Source of the DNA: Blastocatellia bacterium | Lineage (GTDB): Bacteria > Acidobacteriota > Blastocatellia > Pyrinomonadales > Pyrinomonadaceae | Assembly: GCA_003175865.1 (NCBI GenBank) | Contig: PSRF01000307.1 | Location: 1-8,374 of the forward strand | Reading direction: 5' to 3' | DNA: 8,374 nucleotides | Program-made: the position numbers and the translations under genes | The notes under the pieces: model-generated | The model's input: only the letters and a program-made list of their open reading frames with translations | The model's database searches: none | What the model was told of the DNA's origin: nothing | Shown here: positions 1-7,982 of the stretch, piece by piece | Position numbering within the stretch: position 1 is the stretch's first letter | Layout of the letters: every line of letters starts with the position of its first letter

Positions 1-2
1 AG

Positions 3-698
3 ACTAAAAGGCACTCACAAAAGCCAAAAACTCAATCGACAACTTCAGCAAGTGAACTTACAAAACTGCGTGATGAGTATGTCGCTGCGACAAAAGAATA
101 TAAGAACAGCTTGGAAAAACTTCTGAGCAGTTATGAAAACGACGTCAAACGCATCGAAGAAAAGGCGACCGTATCGCGCAAACTTTACGAGGAAGGTCTG
201 ATCGCTAAAAAACAAGTTGACGATTACGAGAAGGAACTGAGCGACGCTAAAGAAAAGGTTGCCGAGACACAACGCCAAATGTCTGCGGCAGATTCACAGA
301 TTGCAAATGTGTTGGTTGAAACGCAAGCTGATGCGGAGTTGGCAAGAAAGTTGAAACTGGCGCGCGGTGCCCTGATTCGAACCACCTCATTCATTCGCTT
401 CAATGGCACCAGCGGTTGGTCTCTTGGCGACGCATGGAAAGTACAGACTTTCTTTTCCGATACGTTTAAGAAGCCTTTGCCGATAGCTGTTTTTGGTCAA
501 GGCGCAATTCACGATCGTTGGAGGTTAGACCACCACAACGCGATGGATATCTCCTTGCATCCTGACAGCGCCGAAGGTCAGGCGTTACTTTCATTTCTGC
601 AGAAGAACGGGATCCCATTCTCAGCGTTTCGTGAGGCGATCCCCGGGACGGCGACAGGTCCACATATTCACATTGGTCGACCATCGCATCGTTACTGA
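3..698 (+). CDS. Coiled-coil protein with C-terminal LAS-type (M23/M15-like) zinc metallopeptidase domain, 5'-truncated
   Basis: The frame is open from the left edge, so the true start lies outside the window; 231 residues are visible. A TTG at 111 could serve as a start, but coding-like sequence continues upstream of it. Residues about 18-118 are charged, heptad-like and rich in Lys, Glu, Ala and Leu, predicting a long coiled coil; the stretch YEEGLIAKKQVDDYEKEL resembles the hairpin of HlyD/TolC-type proteins. From about residue 135 a compact globular domain follows. It carries H178-x3-D182 (in DHHNAMD) and H221-x-H223 (in TGPHIHIGRP), the layout of zinc ligands in lysostaphin/LAS peptidases, with the second motif closest to M23. 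Only about 39 residues separate the motifs, shorter than typical M23 and more like M15. Coiled coil plus LAS peptidase recalls EnvC/NlpD-like wall hydrolases or their regulators. The likely substrate is peptidoglycan or a peptide, by inference. The downstream gene starts 25 bp after the stop. Confidence 0.8.
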   Translation, partial: TKRHSQKPKTQSTTSASELTKLRDEYVAATKEYKNSLEKLLSSYENDVKRIEEKATVSRKLYEEGLIAKKQVDDYEKELSDAKEKVAETQRQMSAADSQIANVLVETQADAELARKLKLARGALIRTTSFIRFNGTSGWSLGDAWKVQTFFSDTFKKPLPIAVFGQGAIHDRWRLDHHNAMDISLHPDSAEGQALLSFLQKNGIPFSAFREAIPGTATGPHIHIGRPSHRY

Positions 699-723
699 TT
701 ACAAATCCAATTGGCAGCTGAAT

Positions 724-1824
724 ATGAAACCCCGACAATTCGTCTACGTTAGCGCAGTCATTCTCTTTCTCAATTTTCCAGTGACCTCTCAAACAACTAA
801 TGACAAGACACTGACCGAGACGCAAGCATCCCACTTTGCGGCGCTCGCGTTGAAGTGTGTAACCAAAGAGTATCCAAATAAGCCTGAGCACGTGATGAAT
901 CAATCGGATGATGTGAGAAGTCCTAAGGTCTTACATCCCGCATTCTACGGTTGTTACGACTGGCACTCCTCAGTTCACGGCCATTGGATGCTAGTTCGAT
1001 TACTAAGAAACTTTCCCAACCTCAAAGAAGCAGCTCAAATTCGAGCCGCGCTCAACGAGAATCTAACGTCGTCGAACATTCGTACCGAAGCCGATTATAT
1101 GAAGCAGCCTAACCGTCAGTCGTTTGAACGAACTTATGGTTGGGCCTGGCTGCTGAAACTGGCGGAGGAACTTCACTCGTGGGACGACAGCGATGGAGAT
1201 GCCTGGGCGGAAAATTTGCAGCCTTTGGTCGATGTGATTGTCAGTAGCTACAAGTCGTTTCTACCAAAACAGAACTATCCGATAAGAACCGGAGTACATC
1301 CCAACACCGCGTTTGGTTTAGCGTTTGCGATTGATTATGCGAAGGCTGTTGGGGATCACGCATTTGAAAGCTTGTTGGATGAACGCAGTCGTACCTATTT
1401 CAGCAAGGACACAGACTATCCAGGGGCGTGGGAGCCTGGTGGAGAAGACTTCTTTTCTCCAGCGTTGATGGAAGCAGACTTAATGAAGCGAGTTCTCACG
1501 CCCGCTGAATTTGCGTTGTGGTTTCATCGCTTCTTACCCAGTGTCCGTTTGGGTAATCCCACCACGTTGTTGCAACCGGCTATAGTCACCGACAGATCAG
1601 ATCCAAAACTGGTTCATCTTGATGGGCTGAATCTCAGTCGAGCGTGGTGTATGCGCAAGATAGCGCTCGCACTACCCGCGAGAGATCCTGCGCGACGTGT
1701 GTTGACTGAGTCTGCCAATAAGCATGCGAACGCAGCACTGGCGCATGTCGCTAGCGGTGATTATGCCGGTGAACACTGGCTAGCATCTTTCGCGGTGTTT
1801 CTATTGACAACTCCAGATAAATAG
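724..1824 (+). CDS. Secreted DUF2891 family protein
   Basis: This 366-residue protein is recognisable as DUF2891 over almost its whole length. Signature stretches are GCYDWHSSVHGHW (residues 76-88), NTAFGLAFAIDYA, AWEPGGEDF, SDPKLVHLDGLNLSRAW (about 292-308) and SGDYAGEHWLASFA (344-357). These hold many conserved His, Asp, Glu and Trp residues that could form an active-site cleft, but no catalytic activity is established for the family. The mostly helical, repeated pattern suggests an alpha/alpha toroid-like fold; that is inference. The ATG at 724 was chosen because it opens a classic signal peptide (Lys/Arg, then VYVSAVILFLNF, then a polar Ser/Gln region near residue 20). A GTG at 631 in the same frame would overlap the upstream gene by 68 bp and bury that signal, so it is disfavoured. 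No strong Shine-Dalgarno is visible. Close spacing to the peptidase-like gene suggests one transcript. Many relatives, as I recall them, lack a signal peptide; export of this one is notable but unproven. Confidence 0.9.
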   Translation: MKPRQFVYVSAVILFLNFPVTSQTTNDKTLTETQASHFAALALKCVTKEYPNKPEHVMNQSDDVRSPKVLHPAFYGCYDWHSSVHGHWMLVRLLRNFPNLKEAAQIRAALNENLTSSNIRTEADYMKQPNRQSFERTYGWAWLLKLAEELHSWDDSDGDAWAENLQPLVDVIVSSYKSFLPKQNYPIRTGVHPNTAFGLAFAIDYAKAVGDHAFESLLDERSRTYFSKDTDYPGAWEPGGEDFFSPALMEADLMKRVLTPAEFALWFHRFLPSVRLGNPTTLLQPAIVTDRSDPKLVHLDGLNLSRAWCMRKIALALPARDPARRVLTESANKHANAALAHVASGDYAGEHWLASFAVFLLTTPDK

Positions 1825-2029
1825 GAAGAGTCAACAATATTATTCGAACCGTCGGACGAACCAAGCGTTTAAGTTTCACATCAAAGATTGAGTCTCTCCT
1901 ACCTCGCCGCGCAAGTATGCGCACATCCGTCGTTCCTTAGATGAGAGTGCCGGGATCTCCCCTGCACTGGTTTAGCCAACGGACCTGTAAATAAAGGCTG
2001 CGGGCCGGCCAAACGAATGGACCTCAACT
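1825..2029. other. Intergenic spacer upstream of the alpha-2-macroglobulin gene
   Basis: This 205-bp stretch has no credible gene; the longest ATG-started frame noticed, at 1941, is under 20 codons. It must hold the macroglobulin leader if that gene has its own promoter. No convincing -35/-10 pair was found, although an AT-rich TGTAAATAAA lies about 40 bp before the start codon. Two small structures are visible: a direct repeat CGAACC (1845-1850 and 1857-1862) and a hairpin at 1946-1968. The 15 bases before the ATG lack a good ribosome-binding site. Confidence 0.6.
1946..1968. promoter_or_regulatory. Small imperfect hairpin in the macroglobulin leader region
   Basis: The arms AGTGC (1946-1950) and GCACT (1964-1968) pair. 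After one C/T mismatch, GGG (1952-1954) pairs with CCC (1960-1962) around a five-base loop. This gives eight base pairs with one mismatch. No T-run follows on either side, so it is not a canonical intrinsic terminator. It may be a leader structure, part of a protein-binding site, or chance. Confidence 0.25.
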
Positions 2030-5000
2030 ATGAACTTGATTTCCTCGATAACACTAATCGCCTTCCTGCTGTTAAATGCGACACCTCAACAGACCTTTTC
2101 TCAATTGAAATCAGAAGCGGAGTCGCTGTACGCGCAGGGGTCCTACCAACGCGCAAACGAGATCTACAGGAGAATTGAAAAATCTCGACTGAGTTCCGCT
2201 GATTCGCGTTGGGTGGAGTTTCGTTTGGCCGACACTTCATGGCGCTCGCAAGCTGCAACAGCGACTTCGGATTCGTCAAAGTTCGAGGCTGCCCAAAAGC
2301 AGTTGGAAGAACTGATTCGTACGGTTGACAAAGAACAAGATCGCGATCTTGTTTGGACAGAAGCGCATGAATCTCTGGCTGATATGTTCTGGACCAGACG
2401 CAACCAGATGAACTGGACCGCGGCTTGGCCACATTATCAACAAGCGCTGGATTGGTGGGCCGGTCAACCTGTCTCTGATGTACCGCGGGCGCGTTATCTT
2501 CAGATCGTGTTCAAAGCCGCACAACCTCCTCGCGCAGATGATTATTACTATTACACGTATTACGGCAATTACATTCCCCTGAATATTCTTGAGAATGCGC
2601 TAAAGATCAGCACGAAACAAAACGACAGAACTCATCTTCATTTTTTGATCGCGATGACAATGCGTTACCAGGGTGGCGATCTGGAGACACGTCAACGCGT
2701 GCCGGACGAGCTTGAAGCGTCACTTGAGGGTGGCAAGCAGAATGATTGGTATGACGATGCTTTGTTCAATTATGCAGAATGGATGAACAGCACTGGTGAT
2801 GTCCGTTTTCAGAATGGCCAATGGTTGCAGGTGCCTGATTACGTTAAAGCCCTCGAGTTGTATCGTCGTATCACATCGGAGTTCACAAAAGGCGAAACCC
2901 GCTACTTTGATCAAGCTCAACAGCGGATTAAGGAGATAACGGACCCGGCAATCAACGTTGCAGTTTCAAACATCTTCCTTCCAGGATCAGAACTTCAGTT
3001 CCAAGTCAACGCGCGAAATGTTAGCCAGGCGAACTTTGCAATTTACAAGATCGATCTGCCACGTGATGTTCGTTTTATCAAGGCTGTCGACAGTGATGAG
3101 GGCCTAGCCGCTGATGGAACGTGGATGCAACGCGTTTCATTGACTGGACGTCAACCTGTTAAGGAATGGAAAAGAGAGTTGATAGTCGGAACCGATCACA
3201 AACCATTTAGTGATCAAGTGAGAGTTCAAGGTCAGCTTCCAACCGGCGCTTACCTCGTTGAAGCAAAAGCGGGCGGATTATCGTCGCGAGATTTGTTGTT
3301 GGTCAGCGATGTCTCGGTTTTGGTGAAGTCGTCGTCGAAACAGGCGCTCGCTTATTTTGCAAACGCGTTAAGCGGCGCTCCTGTGGCGAATGCAAACGTG
3401 GCCCTCTGGGAAAACTACTACCTGGCGGACGGGACCTGGCATTGGCGCCGAATTACTGGTGTCACAAATGCAGATGGTCTTGCTAAGTTCTCCCTTACAA
3501 ATTCAACCAGTTCTCACAATCTCTTTGTGTCTGCCGCAAGCGGAGATCATCAAGCGTTTAGTTCGGCATACTCTTACAACTACAGTAACGAGACTGATGG
3601 GTGGCGCATCTACGCCTTTACTGACCGTCCAGCTTATCGCCCGAACGAGACTGTTCAATGGAAGTTTATTGCGCGGCGACGTGGAAACGGTGCTTACTCC
3701 ACTCCCGCCGATCAGACCGTTGCATATCAGATTACCGATCCGCGCGGCACGAAAGTTATCGAAAACAAAGTCGTCTTGAATGCCTTTGGCAGTGCGTGGG
3801 GATCAGTTGAGCTCGGTGAACAGTTACCGCTAGGTGAATACAACGTTACGTTTTGGGATGCGTCCGGTAACAACATTGGGTCAGCCAGATTGTTTCGCCT
3901 GGAGGAATACAAGCTTCCTGAATTCAAAGTTGCAGTAGCGACACCAGAAGAGAATGGACGGAAGAAAGCGTTTCGACTAGGCGAGAATGTAGAGGTAAAC
4001 ATTCAGGCGGACTATTACTTTGGTGGTCCGGTGGCGGACGCCTCGGTGGAAGTCGTAGTCTATCAGAATCCGTTCTACCACTATTGGTTTCCGCATCGTG
4101 AATACTCGTGGTACTACGATGACATTCAACGAATGAGTCGTTACTACGGGGGGCGCGGCCAGATCGTCAAACGTGAAACGATCAGGACTGACGCGACCGG
4201 CAAAGCAACGCTGACGTTCGAGACTCCTCGTCAAAACTACAATCAAGATTTTGAGTATCAGATTGAAGCGCGGGTCACTGATTCATCTCGTCGAGAGATT
4301 GTAGCCACAGACAACGTGCGCGTTACACGCAATCGTTACTACGTCTATCCTCGTTCTGACAGGAATCTCTACCGCCCCAGGGACAGGGTAACGGTCGATA
4401 TAAAAGCTCTCGACGCTAACGAACAACCAATCGAGACCGAAGGCTCTGTAAAGATCACTCGCGATTACTGGTGGGAAGTCTGGGTTGATCCAAACGGCAG
4501 GGAAGTAAAAGGTGAAGAATTACGTCTGCTACGCGAGAAGTCTAAAGTGTTTCCGCCGCAGGTAACGACTGGTCAGAAACCCTGGCAACTGAAGTTTCGA
4601 GGCTATCAGCATGATGACATACTCACTCAAAGGGTCACGACAGACAAAGATGGTTCGGCTCAAATAACTTTTGTTGCCGAACGTGATGGCTATTACCGAG
4701 TCGCCTGGCAAAGCAATCAAGGAGTCGATCCGAAACGCGATCGGTTTTTACCTCCGATTACAGCCGAGACAACGGTGTTTGTTGCCACCAACGCGACGAC
4801 TGAGCTTGGTTATCACACCGACGGCGTGCAATTGGTCGTAGACAAAGACACATTCCGCGCCGGACAGGTCGCACCAATCATGTTGTCAGTTCCCGCGCCT
4901 GATCGATATGTGTTGTTCAGTATAGAGGGTGACGATCTGTACAGTTACAAAGTGATCCATGTGACAGGGACCACTAAGTTATTTGAGTTACCTGTTGAAG

Positions 5001-7915
5001 AGCGTTTTGTCCCGAATATCTATCTTGGCGCCGCGATGATCAGTGATGCGCAACTATCCCTGGACAACAAGCAAGTTATCGTTCCACCAGTTCAACAGTT
5101 CCTGGCGGTTGCGGTTAAGGCAGATCGTGATCAATATCAGCCGCGCGAGGAAGGGACACTAACGATCTCAGCGCGCGATGTCGATAACAAGCCAGTGTCA
5201 GCTGAAATCGCATTGGGCCTCATCGACGAATCGGTGAAGTACATCCAACAAGACTACGCGGGTGATCCTCGACAGTTTTACTACGGTAATAAGCGGCCGC
5301 AGTTAGTTCAAACCCAGAGCACATTCAATCAGAAGACGTATGCACGACTCGCTGAAGTGAATCAGGTGCTAAGAGACGTTCGACGGGTAAACGAAGAGCA
5401 AGGGAACTTAAACTTCATTCGAGCGGATAAGGATCGCGCTTATGATTCCATTACTTTCTCGGGTGGGGTTTCCTCCGTAAGTGGGGCTGCAGAGTCAGTT
5501 CAGGTTCTTGCCGATGGACCCGTGAACGGTCGCATAGCGGAATTCGGAGCGAAAGCTGAACTCCGCCCCTCCGGAACGCTACAAGCACCTGCGCCACCAC
5601 CTCAAGAACCAGCAGTTCAGGTCCGCAATGACTTTCGCTCGACGATTCTCTGGCTGCCGGATGTGAAGACTGACGCGGACGGAGTGGCAACTGTAAAGGT
5701 CAAATATCCGGATTCGCTGACGACATGGAGCGCAACCGCACGTGTAGCGACTACGGGAAATCAGTTCGGAATCGGAAACTCATCAACTCGCACGAAGCAG
5801 CCGCTAATTGTGAGGTTGGAAGCACCGCGTTTCTTTGTCGTTGGCGATCAAGTCACCGTATCCGCCGTCATCAACAACAACACTGATGCGCCAATGCGTG
5901 TTGCGCCACGGCTGATTGCTGAAGGATTAACTGTTCAAGGCGAAGCATCGCCCGTTGACGTAAAGGCGAACAGCGAAACGAGAGTCGATTGGAACGTGAA
6001 CGTAACCCATGCCAGTCCTGCGAAATTAAAAGTTGAAGCGCGCGGCGAGAATTATGCCGATGCAATGGAGAAGGACTTCACGATTTATGAGCACGGTATA
6101 GAAAAGTTCGTGTCGCGTTCCGGCAAGATGCGGGGAAGCCGTGTTGCGGTCAAACTCGATATCCCAAAGGAGAGACGTGCAGAGTCGACGAACGTTTCTG
6201 TTCAAGTTGCGCCAAGCATGGCAACGACGATGCTCGACGCGCTGCCGTACCTCATTGATTACCCATACGGTTGTACAGAACAAACGATGAGTCGCTTTTT
6301 GCCTGCCGTAATCACAATGAAGACGTTGCGCGATGTCGGTCTTAAACCCGAAACCGCAATGAACCGCATCTTTGGTGGGATTGAAGCATCGTCGGCCGCG
6401 CCGACTCACCCGAAAGGTAAACATGACCTTGCTGAACTCGACGCCATGACGAAGCAAGGACTCGAACGTCTGTACAACTTTCAACATCCAGATGGTGGCT
6501 GGGGCTGGTGGAAAGACGGTGATAGTGATCATTTCATGACGGCGTACGTCGTGTGGGGCATGACACTCGCTCATCAAGTGGGTGTCGATATCAAGAGCGA
6601 CGTACTTGCACGAGGCGTCGAATTCCTTAACAAAGAAATCGTTGAAGAGGAACTCAACCCCGACCTGCAGGCGTGGATGCTTCACGCCTTAGCGAACTAT
6701 CACCATCTAAAGAATGAAGGGGAAGTTGAAAAGTTTCAGGCTACCGCGTTCGAGAATCTTTGGAGCAAGCGCGACAAACTCAACGCGTACACACGTGCTC
6801 TTCTTGCGTTGTCGGCCCATAACTTTGGCTATGAAGATCGGGCGAAGATTCTAGTGCAAAATCTTGAGAACGGCGTGAAGCTCGATTCCAAGCCAGACAC
6901 TTCGATTGTGCAGAGTGGAGTTCAAACTTCGGATCCGTCAGTAATTGGCACTGCGCATTGGGGTGAAGACGGAATCTATTGGCGATGGTCGGATGGCGGT
7001 GTCGAAGCAACATCATTCGCGTTGCGTGCGCTACTTGCAATCGATCCAAATAACAAGCTCATCGAGCCGGTAACGAACTGGTTGATCAAGAATCGACGCG
7101 GAGCACAATGGAACAACACGCGTGATACAGCAATCGTTGTGTTGACACTGAATGATTATTTGAAAGTCAGCGGTGAAGTGCAGCAGTCAATGAGCTATGA
7201 GCTATTGGTTAATGGCAATCAGATCGCTGCGAAGCAAATTACCGCTGACGATGCACTAGGCGCACCAAGTACCTTTCAGATCTCTCGAGAGTTACTTCGA
7301 GATGGCAACAACGATATAGCCATTCGTCGAACCAGCGGTTCGGGCACGCTTTACTTTTCAGCCCAGGCAAAATTCTTTAGTTTGGAGGAACCTCTGCGGC
7401 CTGCAGGCAATGAGATCTTTGTCCGACGTCAGTATTTCAAACTTGTGGCACATCCGACGCTGTTGAAGGGTTACGTTTCGGAGCGTGTACCTTTGAATGA
7501 TGGCGAGACGGTAAAGAGTGGTGAGCGAGTTGAGGTCGTGCTCACAGTTGAGGCAAAGAACAACTACGAATATCTGTTGTTTGAAGATCTCAAGCCTGCC
7601 GGCCTCGAAGCTGTGGAGATTCGGAGCGGAGAGAACCTCTTTATTCGCGAATTGAAGTCGAGTGCGTTGAATTCGTTGAACAACGCGACATCGACCGATT
7701 TCACGGGTAGAACGCGTTGGGTGTATCAAGAGCTTCGCGATCGAAAAGTGGCAATGTTTATCGATCATTTACCGGAAGGAGTTTGGCAATTGACATATGA
7801 AATGCGCGCGGAGGCGCCCGGCTCGTTCCACGCACTTCCAGTATTGGGCCAAGCGATGTACGTTCCTGAAATACGTACAAATGGAAATGAAATTAGGGTT
7901 AAGGTGGTTGACTGA
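2030..7915 (+). CDS. Bacterial alpha-2-macroglobulin with intact thioester and TPR-like N-terminal extension
   Basis: A giant 1961-residue exported protease-trap protein. Bacterial members are thought to be cleaved in a bait region by attacking proteases, then change shape and bind them through an activated Cys-Gln thioester. Order seen: signal peptide (about 1-24, ISSITLIAFLLLNA core); helical TPR-like region (about 25-300, e.g. AESLYAQGSYQRANEIY); first macroglobulin beta domain from about 308; A2M_N/MG2 with AFTDRPAYRPNE (529-540); next MG domain from EEYKLPEF (625-632); IALGLIDES (1060-1068); variable bait-like linker (about 1069-1202) ending in Pro-rich APAPPPQEP (1186-1194); A2M core from RSTILWLPD (1203); thioester GCTEQ at 1414-1418; helical thioester domain with HPDGGWGWWKDGDSD (1486-1500) and SDGGVEATSFAL (1654-1665); C-terminal domain with PGSFHALPVLGQAMY. 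Cys1415 is the only cysteine, so there is no lipobox: unlike the lipoprotein YfhM of E. coli (about 1650 residues) it is probably soluble or otherwise anchored. No pbpC neighbour is seen. The ATG at 2030 opens directly on the signal peptide; no strong ribosome-binding site. Confidence 0.95.
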   Translation: MNLISSITLIAFLLLNATPQQTFSQLKSEAESLYAQGSYQRANEIYRRIEKSRLSSADSRWVEFRLADTSWRSQAATATSDSSKFEAAQKQLEELIRTVDKEQDRDLVWTEAHESLADMFWTRRNQMNWTAAWPHYQQALDWWAGQPVSDVPRARYLQIVFKAAQPPRADDYYYYTYYGNYIPLNILENALKISTKQNDRTHLHFLIAMTMRYQGGDLETRQRVPDELEASLEGGKQNDWYDDALFNYAEWMNSTGDVRFQNGQWLQVPDYVKALELYRRITSEFTKGETRYFDQAQQRIKEITDPAINVAVSNIFLPGSELQFQVNARNVSQANFAIYKIDLPRDVRFIKAVDSDEGLAADGTWMQRVSLTGRQPVKEWKRELIVGTDHKPFSDQVRVQGQLPTGAYLVEAKAGGLSSRDLLLVSDVSVLVKSSSKQALAYFANALSGAPVANANVALWENYYLADGTWHWRRITGVTNADGLAKFSLTNSTSSHNLFVSAASGDHQAFSSAYSYNYSNETDGWRIYAFTDRPAYRPNETVQWKFIARRRGNGAYSTPADQTVAYQITDPRGTKVIENKVVLNAFGSAWGSVELGEQLPLGEYNVTFWDASGNNIGSARLFRLEEYKLPEFKVAVATPEENGRKKAFRLGENVEVNIQADYYFGGPVADASVEVVVYQNPFYHYWFPHREYSWYYDDIQRMSRYYGGRGQIVKRETIRTDATGKATLTFETPRQNYNQDFEYQIEARVTDSSRREIVATDNVRVTRNRYYVYPRSDRNLYRPRDRVTVDIKALDANEQPIETEGSVKITRDYWWEVWVDPNGREVKGEELRLLREKSKVFPPQVTTGQKPWQLKFRGYQHDDILTQRVTTDKDGSAQITFVAERDGYYRVAWQSNQGVDPKRDRFLPPITAETTVFVATNATTELGYHTDGVQLVVDKDTFRAGQVAPIMLSVPAPDRYVLFSIEGDDLYSYKVIHVTGTTKLFELPVEERFVPNIYLGAAMISDAQLSLDNKQVIVPPVQQFLAVAVKADRDQYQPREEGTLTISARDVDNKPVSAEIALGLIDESVKYIQQDYAGDPRQFYYGNKRPQLVQTQSTFNQKTYARLAEVNQVLRDVRRVNEEQGNLNFIRADKDRAYDSITFSGGVSSVSGAAESVQVLADGPVNGRIAEFGAKAELRPSGTLQAPAPPPQEPAVQVRNDFRSTILWLPDVKTDADGVATVKVKYPDSLTTWSATARVATTGNQFGIGNSSTRTKQPLIVRLEAPRFFVVGDQVTVSAVINNNTDAPMRVAPRLIAEGLTVQGEASPVDVKANSETRVDWNVNVTHASPAKLKVEARGENYADAMEKDFTIYEHGIEKFVSRSGKMRGSRVAVKLDIPKERRAESTNVSVQVAPSMATTMLDALPYLIDYPYGCTEQTMSRFLPAVITMKTLRDVGLKPETAMNRIFGGIEASSAAPTHPKGKHDLAELDAMTKQGLERLYNFQHPDGGWGWWKDGDSDHFMTAYVVWGMTLAHQVGVDIKSDVLARGVEFLNKEIVEEELNPDLQAWMLHALANYHHLKNEGEVEKFQATAFENLWSKRDKLNAYTRALLALSAHNFGYEDRAKILVQNLENGVKLDSKPDTSIVQSGVQTSDPSVIGTAHWGEDGIYWRWSDGGVEATSFALRALLAIDPNNKLIEPVTNWLIKNRRGAQWNNTRDTAIVVLTLNDYLKVSGEVQQSMSYELLVNGNQIAAKQITADDALGAPSTFQISRELLRDGNNDIAIRRTSGSGTLYFSAQAKFFSLEEPLRPAGNEIFVRRQYFKLVAHPTLLKGYVSERVPLNDGETVKSGERVEVVLTVEAKNNYEYLLFEDLKPAGLEAVEIRSGENLFIRELKSSALNSLNNATSTDFTGRTRWVYQELRDRKVAMFIDHLPEGVWQLTYEMRAEAPGSFHALPVLGQAMYVPEIRTNGNEIRVKVVD
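6272..6283 (+). other. Thioester motif Cys-Thr-Glu-Gln of the alpha-2-macroglobulin
   Basis: The codons tgt aca gaa caa encode Cys1415-Thr-Glu-Gln1418 within PYGCTEQTMSRFLP. In the complement/A2M family the Cys and Gln side chains condense into an internal thioester that reacts with an attacking protease. Both residues and the flanking Tyr-Pro-Tyr-Gly context are kept, so the site is predicted functional. Some bacterial paralogues, such as E. coli YfaS, lack this motif. Confidence 0.92.
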
Positions 7916-7982
7916 ATCAGACCGATCTGTGTGCGAGAGGCTTGGGGGAGACGCGAACCTACTCTTTAGTCGGTCCGTGGTC

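Noticed and set aside
631..723. Upstream GTG start for the DUF2891 protein
   Set aside because: It would overlap the preceding gene by 68 bp and place an Arg-rich segment before the signal peptide; the ATG at 724 fits better.
466..903. 145-codon reverse-strand open frame
   Set aside because: It is antisense to the peptidase motifs and to the start of the DUF2891 gene, both well supported on the + strand.
1909..1922. Five-base-pair hairpin GCGCA-AGTA-TGCGC
   Set aside because: It is too short and isolated, with no T-tract, to be told from chance in GC-rich sequence.
6026..6685. 219-codon reverse-strand open frame
   Set aside because: It lies wholly antisense to the conserved thioester domain of the macroglobulin; its product has a composition typical of a shadow frame and no recognisable domain.
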